Assembly (NCBI RefSeq): GCF_026309355.1
Contig: NZ_JAPJZK010000001.1
Coordinates: 4,732,501-4,796,500, forward strand
DNA length: 64,000 nt
DNA from: Spartinivicinus marinus
GTDB taxonomy: Bacteria > Pseudomonadota > Gammaproteobacteria > Pseudomonadales > Zooshikellaceae
Direction of reading: 5' to 3'
In this document: positions 63,325-64,000 of the stretch, one piece after another
Layout of the letters: every line of letters starts with the position of its first letter
Numbering within the stretch: position 1 is the stretch's first letter
Program-made: the position numbers and the translations under genes
Notes under the pieces: generated by a model
Databases searched by the model: none
What the model was told of the DNA's origin: nothing
What the model saw: only the letters and a program-made list of their open reading frames with translations

Positions 63325-64000
63325 ATTAGCCAATATTATTGAAGCTGCTTTGTTAGCTTCTAATAAGCCATTAAACCTGGAACAAATGCGACAGTTGTTT
63401 CCTGAAGAAGCTGGGCCAAGCAAAGAAGAAATTCAGCAGGCACTGATTGATATTGCTGCTGCTTGTGACGGACGGGGCTTTGAATTAAAGGAAGTGGCCA
63501 GTGGCTATCGTTTTCAGATACGTCAGGAAATGGCACCTTGGGTAGGTAAGCTGTGGGAAGAAAAACCTCAGCGATATACCCGTGCTTTACTAGAAACATT
63601 GGCTCTGGTTGCTTATCGACAGCCAGTGACTCGTGCGGAAATTGAAGAAATTCGAGGGGTCAGTGTTAGCTCTTCTATAATGAAAACGCTATTGGAGCGA
63701 GAGTGGGTGCGTATTGTGGGTTATCGTGATGTGCCTGGCAGACCTGCGATGTATGCGACTACACGACAGTTTCTAGATTACTTTAGCTTAACCAATTTAG
63801 ACGAGCTACCCCCACTTTCTGAGTTACAGGATATTGAAAAAGCCAATCAAGAATTGGCGCTTGAAGAAGGTGACGAGGCTGTTACTAGTGTGATTTCCGA
63901 CACTTTAAGCTCAACTGATTCGCCAGCTGAAGCTGGAGCTGAATCGTTAGAAGCAGAGTCTGAAGAGGTAGATGAAGAAGCGCTTTTCCAAGAAATTGAG
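63302..64000 (+). CDS. scpB: Segregation and condensation protein B (partial, runs off the window)
   Basis: The frame opens at ATG 63302 (MTEQPAIKLANIIEAALLAS) and is uninterrupted to the end, 233 codons. The ScpB core shows paired winged helices with YTRALLETLALVAYRQPVTRAEIEEIRGV near residues 92-120 (key parts: YTRALLETL, YRQPVTR, IRGVS) and GRPAMYATT near 147. An acidic tail begins near residue 175. It partners ScpA and Smc. The start overlaps the end of scpA, indicating coupling. Confidence 0.92.
   Translation, partial: MTEQPAIKLANIIEAALLASNKPLNLEQMRQLFPEEAGPSKEEIQQALIDIAAACDGRGFELKEVASGYRFQIRQEMAPWVGKLWEEKPQRYTRALLETLALVAYRQPVTRAEIEEIRGVSVSSSIMKTLLEREWVRIVGYRDVPGRPAMYATTRQFLDYFSLTNLDELPPLSELQDIEKANQELALEEGDEAVTSVISDTLSSTDSPAEAGAESLEAESEEVDEEALFQEIE

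Overview
The window reads as chromosomal DNA of a marine-type gammaproteobacterium, low to moderate in GC, related to the Pseudomonas/Oceanospirillales group. A Zooshikella-like genus is my guess from general character; no database search was possible. The evidence is gene content and order: from memory, the run yihY, TlpA-like, acyP, lytic transglycosylase, proS, slyX, cold-shock, aspS, yebC, ruvCAB, ybgC-tolQRAB-pal-cpoB, queE, queC, nadA, bepA-like, tusA-like, perM-like, bcp, dapA, bamC, purC closely follows Pseudomonas aeruginosa PA0951 to PA1013. The run apeB, rluA, minE, minD, minC, lpxL follows PA3247 to PA3242. Almost everything is housekeeping. I see no CRISPR array, phage, toxin-antitoxin pair, defence island or intact insertion sequence.

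Layout. 0-8 kb: end of a YihY membrane protein, a PilZ-like protein, a thioredoxin-like lipoprotein, acylphosphatase, lytic transglycosylase, prolyl-tRNA synthetase, HIT protein, SlyX, a membrane-anchored cold-shock protein and an HU-like protein. 8-13.5 kb: three OprD-family porins in tandem on the minus strand. 13.9-25.5 kb: plus-strand block for aspartyl-tRNA charging, Holliday-junction processing (RuvABC) and the Tol-Pal envelope machine. 25.9-38.8 kb: queuosine synthesis, tRNA-Lys, NAD synthesis, a periplasmic metallopeptidase, dapA-bamC-purC, a thioredoxin-TPR chaperone and RdgC. 39-40 kb: a duplicated tRNA-Val/tRNA-Asp pair. 40-49 kb: Xni, Prc protease, aminopeptidase, RluA, MinCDE and an LpxL-type acyltransferase. 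49-57.7 kb: RapA, the SOS gene yebG with a LexA box, a tiny membrane protein behind a perfect FNR/ANR box, a BolA-like protein, a compact SRAP-like protein, TrhO and other small enzymes. 57.8-64 kb: potassium-channel-like protein, O-methyltransferase, SelW-like protein, YciI, YciB, the PHP phosphoesterase, YciO, ScpA and the start of ScpB.

The parts least explained by known genes lie between genes. A family of imperfect palindromes of about 120-200 bp occurs at least five times (9.8, 18.7, 37.8, 43.7 and 49.3 kb), with partial relatives at 5.6, 6.4 and 57.7 kb. There is a 263-bp MITE-like element with 31-bp terminal inverted repeats at 30.8 kb and a second, shorter inverted-repeat element at 11.5 kb. 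Three very small ORFs (30, 36 and 55 codons) were found by hand reading; the 36-codon one has a strong ribosome binding site and a well-placed FNR/ANR box and is the best candidate for an overlooked functional gene. No large undescribed system is visible.
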